DNA from: Leclercia adecarboxylata
GTDB lineage: Bacteria; Pseudomonadota; Gammaproteobacteria; Enterobacterales; Enterobacteriaceae
Direction: 5' to 3'
NCBI RefSeq assembly: GCF_006874705.1
Contig: NZ_CP035382.1
Coordinates: 4,154,001 to 4,218,000, forward strand
DNA length: 64,000 nucleotides
The notes beneath the pieces are model-generated. The model was not told the origin of the DNA and searched no databases. It saw only the letters and a program-made list of their open reading frames with translations. The position numbers and the translations under genes were made by a program. This document shows, piece after piece, positions 54,661-62,566 of the stretch (positions are counted from its first letter, which is position 1; every line of letters begins with the position of its first letter).

Positions 54661-54755
54661 TGCCTGATGGCGCTACGCTTATCAGGCCTACGGTCAGTGC
54701 AGCAGGTGAAATGGGTTTTGTAGGCCGGATAAGGTGCTTGCACCGCATCCGGCAA
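54661..54755. repeat. REP/BIME cassette, copy 1
   Basis: A 95-bp cassette with two inverted REP units (TGCCTGATGGCGCTACGCTT and TAGGCCGGATAAGGTGCTTG, with flanking bases) ends next to the hydrolase stop. The second copy at 55625-55719 differs at one base. Confidence 0.92.
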
Positions 54756-54757
54756 CC

Positions 54758-55528
54758 TCACCGGCCCGCCTGACCGTGCTGGATACAATCAGCCAACGCC
54801 TTCGCCAGCGCCGACGGGTTTTCCCACGACATCGAATGCCCGGCATCGGGGATAATTTTTACCTCAATACCCTGCTGGCGCATCTCGTCCACGTCGGCAT
54901 CGGGGAGCGAAAGCTCACCAAAAATCAGCCAGACCGGGCAAGGTAATTGTTGAAAACGCACGTTCCAGCTGGGCTGTACGCCTTTAACCAGACTCGCGGC
55001 ACCGCGCCACACCGCCCAGGGAGCATTACTTTGCAGGCATCCTTTCCAGGGCGAGGTTTCAGCTTCAAGCAGGGCCTGATAACCGGTACGGATAAAATCG
55101 TTCTCCGTCCGGGCGGCGATATCCCGGCTAAAGGCGCCACCTCCGGCATGGAAATTGGGTTCAGAAACGATCAGACCCAGCAGACGGCTATCGGCCAGTT
55201 CTGCCGTTTCGATTGCAATGCTGCCCCCCATGCTGTGCCCGTACAGCCAGAATGACGTTATGGCTAAATGGTTAAGCAGTTCAATGACCACCCGGGCCTG
55301 CGCTGAGGTTTGATAGCTGTAGGCTTCAGGTTTATCGCTGTAACCGCTGCCAGGCAGATCGATAAGGATGGCCCGACGGGAACCGAACTCAGGGTCGCAG
55401 ACTATACGGGGATATTCATAAGAAGAGGCGCAGCCGAGACCGTGGATAAAAACCAGTGGCTCGCCGTGGCCGGGAAGTTCTTGCCAGCGCACCGTGCAAT
55501 GGGCCTGCTGCGAATAAAAGCTGTTCAT
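54758..55528 (-). CDS. Alpha/beta hydrolase
   Basis: A 256-residue alpha/beta hydrolase. It has the oxyanion segment FIHGLGCASSYEYPR, the nucleophile elbow LYGHSMGGSIAIE near residue 98, and a C-terminal His in PDAGHSMSWENP. It starts at ATG 55528 with AAAGGAG 5 bases upstream. The lid region is variable and gives no clue to the substrate; esters or C-C bonds are possible. It is flanked on both sides by the two copies of a 95-bp REP cassette and lies downstream of ortT on the same strand. Confidence 0.85.
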   Translation of the reverse strand: MNSFYSQQAHCTVRWQELPGHGEPLVFIHGLGCASSYEYPRIVCDPEFGSRRAILIDLPGSGYSDKPEAYSYQTSAQARVVIELLNHLAITSFWLYGHSMGGSIAIETAELADSRLLGLIVSEPNFHAGGGAFSRDIAARTENDFIRTGYQALLEAETSPWKGCLQSNAPWAVWRGAASLVKGVQPSWNVRFQQLPCPVWLIFGELSLPDADVDEMRQQGIEVKIIPDAGHSMSWENPSALAKALADCIQHGQAGR

Positions 55529-55624
55529 AAGCACTCCTTTTCAGATGACTGTGTTTTTATACAGGCAACCGAAGAGGAATGCTATTGCTGGAATTTAAAT
55601 CTGGAAGGCGTCTTCAGAAACAGA

Positions 55625-55719
55625 TGCCTTATGGCGCTACGCTTATCAGGCCTACGGTCAGTGCAGCAGGTGAAATGGGTTTTGTAGGCCGGATAAGGTG
55701 CTTGCACCGCATCCGGCAA
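55625..55719. repeat. REP/BIME cassette, copy 2
   Basis: A 95-bp cassette identical to copy 1 at 94 of 95 bases, including its spacer. It lies between the hydrolase start and the ortT stop. Confidence 0.92.
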
Positions 55720-55740
55720 TACGCCGCGCAGGGATCGCTG

Positions 55741-55914
55741 TCAGAAGAGAGAAATCAGCAGCGCGACCGGAAAACTCATCGGCCAGGTGGAGCCCACCAG
55801 AAAGGCGCTCAGAAAACGGATGCGTTTGCGATCTTTAGAGAGAAACCAGGTGATAAGCGCACTGATCGTCGCCATGACGGCGTAAAACATTAACATTTTC
55901 TGGTACAACGTCAT
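55741..55914 (-). CDS. ortT: Orphan toxin OrtT
   Basis: A 57-residue membrane protein of the GhoT/OrtT family with two hydrophobic helices (MLMFYAVMATISALITWFLS and FLSAFLVGSTWPMSFPVALL), colinear with E. coli OrtT (YdcX). GhoT-type toxins damage the membrane potential and lower ATP; OrtT has no antitoxin partner in E. coli and acts with the stringent response. No antitoxin is visible here either. The ATG at 55914 matches the E. coli start; a GTG 9 bases earlier is less likely. An FNR-like site lies 52 bases upstream. Confidence 0.9.
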   Translation of the reverse strand: MTLYQKMLMFYAVMATISALITWFLSKDRKRIRFLSAFLVGSTWPMSFPVALLISLF

Positions 55915-55965
55915 CTCATTCACCCAATCTACTGTTCAATAACCGCGCGCAATATGCGGCAAATG

Positions 55966-55979
55966 TTGAGGCAGATCAA
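55966..55979. promoter_or_regulatory. Possible FNR site upstream of ortT
   Basis: TTGAGGCAGATCAA matches TTGAT-N4-ATCAA at 9 of 10 defined bases. It lies 52 bases before the ortT ATG and may make ortT responsive to oxygen supply. A single site without further support. Confidence 0.4.
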
Positions 55980-56081
55980 GTTTTTTGTTACATATTAACC
56001 ACATAGATATTATGGTTAATAACAACTGAGTAGTTTTCGCTACATCCTCCGGGCATGCCTGCCTGGCACCCAAACACAATG

Positions 56082-56101
56082 AGGGCCGCATGATGCGGCC
56101 C
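56082..56101 (-). terminator. Hairpin after the 25-residue small gene
   Basis: An 8-bp stem (AGGGCCGC paired with GCGGCCCT) lies 12 bases after the stop of the small gene. On the minus strand CATTGTGTTTGG follows, a weak T-rich tail. Confidence 0.55.
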
Positions 56102-56113
56102 TGGTTTCCGGGA

Positions 56114-56191
56114 CTACTTCTTCACCGGCTGAGGCTTTTTATTACCCGAGTCGGGCACCTTACGGGATTTGTCTTTATCGACTTGTAGCAT
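56114..56191 (-). CDS. Probable 25-residue basic small protein
   Basis: An ATG at 56191 preceded by AAAGGAG with 6-base spacing opens a frame of 25 codons ending in TAG. The product, beginning MLQVDKDKSRKVP and ending KKPQPVKK, is strongly basic and hydrophilic and has no membrane or signal segment. A hairpin follows its stop. The good ribosome-binding site, spacing and terminator support a real gene that is too short for routine annotation. I do not recognise it. It lies between ortT and a divergent DUF1971 gene, in the direction of ortT. Confidence 0.6.
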   Translation of the reverse strand: MLQVDKDKSRKVPDSGNKKPQPVKK

Positions 56192-56337
56192 AAGACGCTC
56201 CTTTGCGGCCTTCGGAATGAGTAAGTATAGCCCACCTGAGGAGTACCACTTTAAAGACGCATTTTAAATGCACTTTTTGGCAAATTCACGTTAGCGTTTC
56301 GTGCTGTAATATCCTCAGTTTTTACAGGGAGGACGTT

Positions 56338-56679
56338 ATGCTGCGTATTCCGCAAAGTTGTATTCACACCCGTTCCACTCCGTTCTGGAACAAAGACACT
56401 GCCCCGCCGGGGATTTTCAAACGCCATCTTGATACCGGCACCCAGCCCGGCGTCTATCCACGCCTCAGCGTCATGCAGGGGGCGGTACGTTATCTCGGCT
56501 ATGCCGACGAAACCTCCCCCGAGCCCGACAGTACTCTGATTATTGAGGCCGGGCATTTTGGCGTATTTCCACCTGAACGCTGGCACCACATCGAAGTGAT
56601 GACCGACGATACTTATTTCAATATCGACTTTTTCGTTGAACCTGATGTGTTGAGAAAGCCGAAAATAGAGAAGGAGTAA
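56338..56679 (+). CDS. DUF1971 (YeaR/TehB-like) protein
   Basis: A 113-residue cupin-like protein (RSTPFWNKDTAPPGIFKRHLD, then EAGHFGVFPPERWHHIEVMTDD and FNIDFFVEP) of the DUF1971 group, which includes the C-terminal part of some TehB proteins and YeaR. Members may bind metals or oxyanions through the His pair. GGGAGGACGTT precedes the ATG. It ends 4 bases before the DUF1869 gene, so the two are an operon. E. coli YeaR is nitrate/nitrite-responsive; the same is not shown here. Confidence 0.82.
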   Translation: MLRIPQSCIHTRSTPFWNKDTAPPGIFKRHLDTGTQPGVYPRLSVMQGAVRYLGYADETSPEPDSTLIIEAGHFGVFPPERWHHIEVMTDDTYFNIDFFVEPDVLRKPKIEKE

Positions 56680-56683
56680 CATC

Positions 56684-56866
56684 ATGGGCAAAGCAACCTA
56701 TACCGTCACCGTCACCAACAACAGCAACGGCGTGTCGGTAGATTACGAGACGGACGCCCCGATGGAGCTGATGATCCCGGACGTCGCCGCTCAGGTGGTG
56801 AAAGACCTCGTGAATACCGTGCGGGCTTACGACACGGAGAATGAGCACGAGGTGTGCGGCTGGTAA
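56684..56866 (+). CDS. DUF1869 small protein
   Basis: A 60-residue protein with a short N-terminal beta hairpin (ATYTVTVTNNSNGVSVDYET) and a C-terminal helix (MIPDVAAQVVKDLVNTVRAYD), ending HEVCGW. It belongs to the DUF1869 family, common in enterics and of unknown function. AGGAG lies 9 bases before the ATG. It is co-transcribed with the DUF1971 gene. Confidence 0.8.
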   Translation: MGKATYTVTVTNNSNGVSVDYETDAPMELMIPDVAAQVVKDLVNTVRAYDTENEHEVCGW

Positions 56867-56871
56867 CCGAA

Positions 56872-56894
56872 GGCAGCGACGCTTCGTCGCTGCC
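56872..56894. terminator. Bidirectional hairpin between DUF1869 gene and patD
   Basis: A perfect 10-bp stem (GGCAGCGACG, loop CTT, CGTCGCTGCC) lies between two convergent genes, close to both stops. T-runs are weak on both sides, so it may be a partial terminator. Confidence 0.65.
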
Positions 56895-56905
56895 TGCTTT
56901 CCGCA

Positions 56906-58330
56906 TTAATGCTTAATCATCACATGCCTGACCACGGTGTAATCTTCCAGGCCATAGACCGACATATCCTTGCCGTAGCCTGACATTTTCATCCCGCCGT
57001 GCGGCATTTCACTCACCAGCATAAAGTGGGTGTTCACCCAGGTGCAGCCATACTGAAGATGGGCGCTGAGGCGATGCGCGCGGCCCACGTCCTGGGTCCA
57101 GACCGACGAGGCCAGTCCATACTGGGATTCGTTAGCCCAGCCCAGCACCTGATCTTCGTCGTCAAATTCGGTGACGCTGACTACCGGGCCAAACACCTCC
57201 CGCTGGACGATGGCGTCCTCCTGCTTCGCGCCTGCCAGCAGGGTCGGCTGGAACCAGTAGCCTTTGCCGTCGTGCTTGCTGCCGCCGGTAATGACCTGCA
57301 CATGCTCCAGGGCTTTGGCCTGATCCACAGCCTGACACACCCGGTCGAGGTGCGCCTGCGAGCTTAGCGGACCCAGTTCGGTGCTCTCGTCATTCGGATC
57401 GCCGATCTTCAGGCTGGCGACCGCGGCACCCAATTTTTCCACCAGCGCCGGATAGATGCCCTTTTGCGCGTAGATACGGCAGGCGGCGGTGCAGTCCTGC
57501 CCGGCATTGTAGAAACCGAAGGTGCGTACCCCTTCCACTACCGCATCGAGATCGGCGTCATCAAAAACGATCACTGGCGCCTTGCCCCCCAACTCCATAT
57601 GGGTCCGCTTAATGGTCGAAGCGGTATGGCCGATGATGTGTTCCCCGGTGGCGATAGAGCCGGTGAGCGACACCATCCGCACCTTTTCATGCCCGGTCAG
57701 CGGATCGCCGACGGTTTTGCCCCGCCCGAACAGCACGTTGAGCACCCCTGCCGGGAAAATCGTCTGTGCCAGCTCCGCCAGCTTGAGGGCGGTGAGCGGC
57801 GTGATCTCCGAAGGTTTAAGCACCACGCAGTTCCCGGCGGCCAGGGCCGGGGCCAGCTTCCACGCCGCCATCATCAGCGGATAGTTCCAGGGCGCAATTG
57901 AGGCGACGACCCCCACCGGGTCGCGGCGGATCATAGAGGTGTGACCCTCCAGATACTCTCCCGCCGCCGAGCCGTGCAGGGTGCGCGCCGCCCCGGCAAA
58001 GAAGCGAAACACGTCGGCTATCGCCGGAATTTCATCCCCCAGCACGCAGTGCAGCGGTTTGCCGCAGTTTTGCGACTCCAGCCGGGCCAGGGCCTCAGCA
58101 TTGGCTTCGATGGCGTCGGCCAGCCTGAGCAGGCACTCGGCGCGGCTTTTCGGCGTGGTGCGCCCCCAGCTGGCGAAGGCGCGGTCGGCGGCCTGTACGG
58201 CAGCATCGACCTGGGCGGCAGAGGCCTCCGCAATGTCCAGCAGCACCTCGCCGGTCGCAGGGTTATAGACCGGCTGCGTTTCCCCTTCGCCGTTGACCAG
58301 TTCACCATTAATCAGCAGTTGAGTTTGCAT
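56906..58330 (-). CDS. patD: Gamma-aminobutyraldehyde dehydrogenase PatD
   Basis: A 474-residue NAD-dependent aldehyde dehydrogenase, matching E. coli PatD (YdcW), which oxidises 4-aminobutanal, the product of putrescine transamination, to GABA. Seen are [26 protein letters not shown] near residue 140, [19 protein letters not shown] with the catalytic Glu, and [15 protein letters not shown] with the catalytic Cys near residue 280. It lies 24 bp after ydcV and is the last gene of the operon. Confidence 0.94.
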   Translation of the reverse strand: MQTQLLINGELVNGEGETQPVYNPATGEVLLDIAEASAAQVDAAVQAADRAFASWGRTTPKSRAECLLRLADAIEANAEALARLESQNCGKPLHCVLGDEIPAIADVFRFFAGAARTLHGSAAGEYLEGHTSMIRRDPVGVVASIAPWNYPLMMAAWKLAPALAAGNCVVLKPSEITPLTALKLAELAQTIFPAGVLNVLFGRGKTVGDPLTGHEKVRMVSLTGSIATGEHIIGHTASTIKRTHMELGGKAPVIVFDDADLDAVVEGVRTFGFYNAGQDCTAACRIYAQKGIYPALVEKLGAAVASLKIGDPNDESTELGPLSSQAHLDRVCQAVDQAKALEHVQVITGGSKHDGKGYWFQPTLLAGAKQEDAIVQREVFGPVVSVTEFDDEDQVLGWANESQYGLASSVWTQDVGRAHRLSAHLQYGCTWVNTHFMLVSEMPHGGMKMSGYGKDMSVYGLEDYTVVRHVMIKH

Positions 58331-58354
58331 AGTATTGTCCTGTTGAAATCAACG

Positions 58355-59161
58355 TTATTTCCCGCTGCCGGCAACGCTCTCGCCGTCGCGGGTTAGCCAC
58401 CAGGCTCCCAGAATGGGTATCGCGGTCACCAGCATCACCAGCAGGGCCACCACGTTGGTAATAGGAACATCGCGCGGGCGACCGAGCTGGTTTAACAGCC
58501 ACAGCGGCAAGGTGCGCTCATGTCCGGCAGTAAAGGTCGTGACGATGATCTCATCGAACGACAGGGCGAACGCCAGCATTCCCCCCGCCAGCAGCGCCGA
58601 CCCCAGATTGGGCAGCACCACGTAGCGGAAGGTTTGCCAGCCGTTGGCGCCGAGATCCATCGAAGCCTCAATCAGGCTCCAGGAGGTACGCCGGAAACGG
58701 GCAATCACATTATTGAACACCACCACCACGCAGAATGTGGCGTGACCGAGAATGATGGTAAAGAAGCCGGGTTCCAGATTGATGGTCTTAAACGCCGTCA
58801 GCAGCGCCAGACCGGTGATGATCCCCGGCAGGGCAATCGGCAGGATCAGCATTAGCGACACCGCGTTCTTACCAAAGAACTCACGCCGCCATAGCGCCGC
58901 GGCCGCCAGGGTGCCGAGCACCAGGGCAATCACCGTCGACAGAGCAGCGATTTTCAGTGACAACGTCACCGATTCAATAATGTCGCTGCGCCCCGCCGCC
59001 GCGCTAAACCACTTCAGCGTCAGCCCCTGCGGTGGGAAGCTGAACGCCGCATCCTCGGTATTAAAAGCATAGATGGCAATAATCATCAGCGGGAAGTGCA
59101 GGAAGATCACCCCGCTCCAGGTGGCAATTTTCAGAAACAGCGGCGCGCGTTCAGAGTGCAT
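58355..59161 (-). CDS. ydcV: ABC transporter permease YdcV
   Basis: A 268-residue permease with six membrane segments, colinear with E. coli YdcV, starting [20 protein letters not shown]. The EAA loop [20 protein letters not shown] near residues 164-183 contacts the ATPase. It pairs with YdcU in a PotBC-like transporter for putrescine-type substrates. Its ATG at 59161 overlaps the ydcU stop by 11 bases; a TTG one codon earlier is not preferred. Confidence 0.92.
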   Translation of the reverse strand: MHSERAPLFLKIATWSGVIFLHFPLMIIAIYAFNTEDAAFSFPPQGLTLKWFSAAAGRSDIIESVTLSLKIAALSTVIALVLGTLAAAALWRREFFGKNAVSLMLILPIALPGIITGLALLTAFKTINLEPGFFTIILGHATFCVVVVFNNVIARFRRTSWSLIEASMDLGANGWQTFRYVVLPNLGSALLAGGMLAFALSFDEIIVTTFTAGHERTLPLWLLNQLGRPRDVPITNVVALLVMLVTAIPILGAWWLTRDGESVAGSGK

Positions 59162-60095
59162 CAAACGCTCCCAGGCGCTTCACGAACGCCAGATAAACGG
59201 TAATGAGAACAATGGGCACCAGCGTAAAGGCTGCCGCCATCGGCATATTGCCAATCGCCCCCTGCTGGGAGTAAACCATCTGCCCGATAAAGTACCCCGG
59301 CGGGCCCACCAGCTGCGGCACGATAAAGTCGCCCAGCGTCAGGGAGAAGGTGAAGATCGACCCGGCGGCGATACCCGGAATGGCCAGCGGCAGTACTACG
59401 TAGCGGAAGGTCTGACGCGGGCGGGCCCCCAGGTCAGCAGAGGCCTGCAACAGTGACGGCGGCAGACGCTCAAGCGCCGCCTGCACCGGCAGGATCATAA
59501 ACGGCAGCCAGATATAGACGAACACCAGAAAACGCCCCAGCCCGGAGGTGGAGAGCGTACTGCCCCCAATACCCGGCACCGTTAACAGCGAGGTCAGCAC
59601 CGGCTCCAGCCCCATATGGCTGAGAAACCACTGCGCCACGCCGTCTTTCGCCAGCAGCAGCGTCCAGGCGTAGGCCTTGACGATATAGCTGGCCCACATC
59701 GGCAGCATCACCGCGATGTAGAAAAAGGCTTTCCACTTCCCGCGGGTGTAGTGCGCCATATACCAGGCCATCGGGAAGGCGAGGATCGCGCTGCCGACAG
59801 TGACGGCAATTGCCATCGTCAGGGTGCGCAGGATGATGTCGTAGTTGGCAGGGTTAAACAGCGCGCGGATGTTGGCAAAGGTCAGGTCCGGCGTCACCGA
59901 CATGGTGAAGTCATCGAAGGTGTAGAACCCCTGCCACAGCAGGGTAAACAGCGACCCCAGATAAACAATGCCAAACCACATTAGCGGGCCGAGAAGGAGT
60001 AAGAACAGCCCCAGCGCCGGTCTGCGCCAGAACAGCGCCGACAGACGGCTGGCCAGGCCGTGCGGCGCCGGGGTGGGTGCCACGCTCATGTCCAT
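59151..60095 (-). CDS. ydcU: ABC transporter permease YdcU
   Basis: A 314-residue permease, colinear with E. coli YdcU, with six membrane segments and the EAA loop [20 protein letters not shown]. The start at 60095 has GGAGAGG upstream; ATG 60089 is also possible. An earlier ATG at 60110 lies within ydcT and has no support. The gene begins 1 base after the ydcT stop, so it is coupled with the ATPase. Confidence 0.92.
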   Translation of the reverse strand: MDMSVAPTPAPHGLASRLSALFWRRPALGLFLLLLGPLMWFGIVYLGSLFTLLWQGFYTFDDFTMSVTPDLTFANIRALFNPANYDIILRTLTMAIAVTVGSAILAFPMAWYMAHYTRGKWKAFFYIAVMLPMWASYIVKAYAWTLLLAKDGVAQWFLSHMGLEPVLTSLLTVPGIGGSTLSTSGLGRFLVFVYIWLPFMILPVQAALERLPPSLLQASADLGARPRQTFRYVVLPLAIPGIAAGSIFTFSLTLGDFIVPQLVGPPGYFIGQMVYSQQGAIGNMPMAAAFTLVPIVLITVYLAFVKRLGAFDAL

Positions 60096-60096
60096 A

Positions 60097-61110
60097 TCAC
60101 CTCTCCTCATGCAGCGGCACCATGGCGTCGCGCGCCCATGAGGCGGTCACCGTCTGCCCGGGTTCCACGCCTGCGGCCAGCGCGGCACCGGTCAGGTTCG
60201 CCTGGTTCACCAGCAGCTTTTCCCCCCCGGCAAGACGGAGCTCAAAGCGGGTGGACGCCCCCTGGAACTGCACGGCCTGCACCCGGCCCTGGACCTGAAT
60301 TTCTCCCTCCCCATCGAGGCGAATATGTTCCGGGCGCAGGGAGTAACTCCCCGTCAGGCCGCAGACGCGCTGCGCCAGGGCGTCCGTGAAAACGTTCGAG
60401 GTGCCGACGAAGCTGGCAACGAACGGCGTGCGCGGGCGCAGGTAGAGCTCGCGCGGGGTATCTACCTGTTCGATACGGCCATTGTTGAACACCGCCACCC
60501 GGTCCGACATCGACAGCGCTTCGCCCTGATCGTGGGTGACGAAAATAAAGGTGATGCCCAGCTCCTGCTGCAATTTTTTCAGCTCAAACTGCATCTGCTC
60601 GCGCAGTTTCAGATCCAGTGCGCCGAGGGGCTCATCCAGCAGCAGCACCCGGGGCTGATTAACCAGCGCCCGGGCAATCGCCACCCGCTGACGCTGTCCG
60701 CCGGAGAGCTGGGAGGGTTTGCGGGTTTCCGCGAAGCTGAGGCCGACCTTATCCAGGGCCTCTCGCGCCTGGGCCTGACGGGTGGATTTGTTAATTCCTT
60801 TTACCATCAGCCCATAGGCCACGTTCTCGAGGATCGACATGTGGGGAAACAGGGCGTAGTCCTGAAAGACGGTATTAACGTCACGCTCCCAGGGCGGCAG
60901 CTCGCTGGCGTCTTTGCCAAAGATCGAGATGGAGCCCCCGCTCAGCTGTTCGAAACCGGCAATCAGGCGCAGGCAGGTGGTTTTGCCGGAGCCCGAAGGC
61001 CCCAGCATCGAGAAAAACTCGCCGTCACGAATCCGGATCGTTACCCCGTCCACCGCACGCACGTCGCCATACAGGCGTGAAACATCGTTAAACTCTACTG
61101 CGTACGTCAT
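60097..61110 (-). CDS. ydcT: ABC transporter ATP-binding protein YdcT
   Basis: A 337-residue ATPase of the PotA type, with Walker A GPSGSGKTT near residue 38, signature LSGGQRQRVAIARALV and Walker B VLLLDEPLGALD. A C-terminal TOBE domain follows (PRTPFVASFVGTSNVFTDAL and the later strands). It belongs with YdcS, YdcU and YdcV. The gene starts 17 bp after ydcS. Confidence 0.93.
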   Translation of the reverse strand: MTYAVEFNDVSRLYGDVRAVDGVTIRIRDGEFFSMLGPSGSGKTTCLRLIAGFEQLSGGSISIFGKDASELPPWERDVNTVFQDYALFPHMSILENVAYGLMVKGINKSTRQAQAREALDKVGLSFAETRKPSQLSGGQRQRVAIARALVNQPRVLLLDEPLGALDLKLREQMQFELKKLQQELGITFIFVTHDQGEALSMSDRVAVFNNGRIEQVDTPRELYLRPRTPFVASFVGTSNVFTDALAQRVCGLTGSYSLRPEHIRLDGEGEIQVQGRVQAVQFQGASTRFELRLAGGEKLLVNQANLTGAALAAGVEPGQTVTASWARDAMVPLHEER

Positions 61111-61127
61111 AATCCGCTCCCTGGCGC

Positions 61128-62273
61128 TTAACGACCACCCATGATGGCGATGTAGTCCTGCACCCAGCGGCTGTAAGGTACAAATTTTCCGCCGTTGGCG
61201 ATGGGCGTTTTCCAGAACATGATTTTGTCGAAATAGTTGTAGCCGTTGGTTTCACAGCCTTTGTCGCCCAGCAGGGTGCTGGCTTTACAACCTTCCGCCA
61301 CCACCGGCAGTGAACCGAACCATGCTGCGAGATCGCCCTGCACTTTTGGCGTCAACGACCAGTTCATCCATTTGTAGGCGCACATCGGATGTTTGGCGTC
61401 GGCGTGCAGCATGGTGGTGTCCGCCCAGCCCGTCACTCCCTCTTTCGGGAAGACGGTGCCAATCGGCTGATTCTCGCCTTTGAGGGCGTTAGCCTGATAC
61501 GGCCAGGCGCTGGAGGCAACCACCCCTTCGTTTTTGAAATCACTCATCTGCACGGTAGTGTCGTGCCAGTAGCGGTGGATCAGCGCGTGCTGATCTTTAA
61601 GCACTTTCAGGACTGCCGCGTACTGCGCTTCGGTCAGCTGATAGGGGTCGGTGATCCCCAGATCCGGCTGGGTGGCTTTGACGTACAGCGCCGCATCGGC
61701 AACATAGATCGGGCCATCGTAGGCCTGAACCCGCCCTTTGTTGGTTTTGCCGTCCGGGAGGTTTTGTTCTTTAAACACCACGCCCCAGCTGTCGGGCGGG
61801 GTCGGGAAGGTTTTGGTGTTGTACATCAGCAGGTTTGGCCCCCACTGATAGGGCGTGCCGTAGGCCTTACCGTCGACGTTAAACCACTCCCCTTTGACGA
61901 TGCGCGGGTCGAGGGTTTTCCAGTTGGGGATCAGATCGGGATTAATGGGCTGAACGCGTTTGCCCATGATCAGACGCAGGGAGGCGTCGCCGGAGGCGGT
62001 CACCAGATCGTAACCGCCCTTCGCCATCAGGCTGACCATCTCGTCGGAGGTGGCGGCGGTTTTGACGTTCACTTTACAGCCGGTCTCTTTTTCAAAGGCG
62101 GTGACCCAGTCGTAGGCTTTATCGGTCTCGCCGCGTTCGATGTAGCCCGGCCAGGCAATGATATCCAGCCGACCTTCGCCCTGACCGATCTCTTTTGGCG
62201 GCTCCGCTGCCTGCGCAGTCAAAACAGTCATGCCGAGCGCGCACAGGCTGCTACGGGCAAATTTTTTGCTCAT
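61128..62273 (-). CDS. ydcS: Periplasmic polyamine-type binding protein YdcS
   Basis: A 381-residue solute-binding protein of the PotD type, colinear with E. coli YdcS. A signal peptide ends at TAQAAE near residue 23; the ligand domain opens RLDIIAWPGYIERGETDKAYDWVTAFE. It is likely to deliver putrescine or a related amine to the YdcTUV transporter, upstream of PatD. E. coli YdcS has also been reported to make polyhydroxybutyrate. It is the first gene of the operon; the promoter lies in the 293-bp gap that precedes it. Confidence 0.92.
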   Translation of the reverse strand: MSKKFARSSLCALGMTVLTAQAAEPPKEIGQGEGRLDIIAWPGYIERGETDKAYDWVTAFEKETGCKVNVKTAATSDEMVSLMAKGGYDLVTASGDASLRLIMGKRVQPINPDLIPNWKTLDPRIVKGEWFNVDGKAYGTPYQWGPNLLMYNTKTFPTPPDSWGVVFKEQNLPDGKTNKGRVQAYDGPIYVADAALYVKATQPDLGITDPYQLTEAQYAAVLKVLKDQHALIHRYWHDTTVQMSDFKNEGVVASSAWPYQANALKGENQPIGTVFPKEGVTGWADTTMLHADAKHPMCAYKWMNWSLTPKVQGDLAAWFGSLPVVAEGCKASTLLGDKGCETNGYNYFDKIMFWKTPIANGGKFVPYSRWVQDYIAIMGGR

Positions 62274-62482
62274 ACGTCTTACTCCTGTCGTAATGAAATC
62301 AGAAGGCAGCCGTGCCGATAAAAATATCTCCTGAATTAAACGTAGACCGCGCCAATGCCGCGCACCCGGCGGGCTGTGGAAATTTCACCAGGTTGTGACC
62401 GGGGGCGCATTCCCCGGTAACTGGATTATAGACAAGGGGTTAGCAGGCGCTGGCGTTATGCATATTTCCTATGAGCGACAAT

Positions 62483-62511
62483 AAAAAAACGCCGCAAATT
62501 AATTGCGGCGT
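62483..62511 (-). terminator. Rho-independent terminator of ydcR
   Basis: A 9-bp stem (ACGCCGCAA, loop ATTAA, TTGCGGCGT) is followed on the minus strand by seven T residues, 56 bases after the ydcR stop. It separates ydcR from the ydcSTUV-patD operon, which therefore has its own promoter in 62274-62482. Confidence 0.93.
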
Positions 62512-62566
62512 GATTAACGGGATAAGAAAACTTTATTCAGACGCGCGGATCAATCGCGCGAAAATA

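Noticed and set aside
62274..62482. Sigma-54 promoter of ydcSTUV-patD
   Set aside because: The best candidate (CGGCACGGCTGCC on the minus strand) does not keep the GC of the -12 element at the right spacing.
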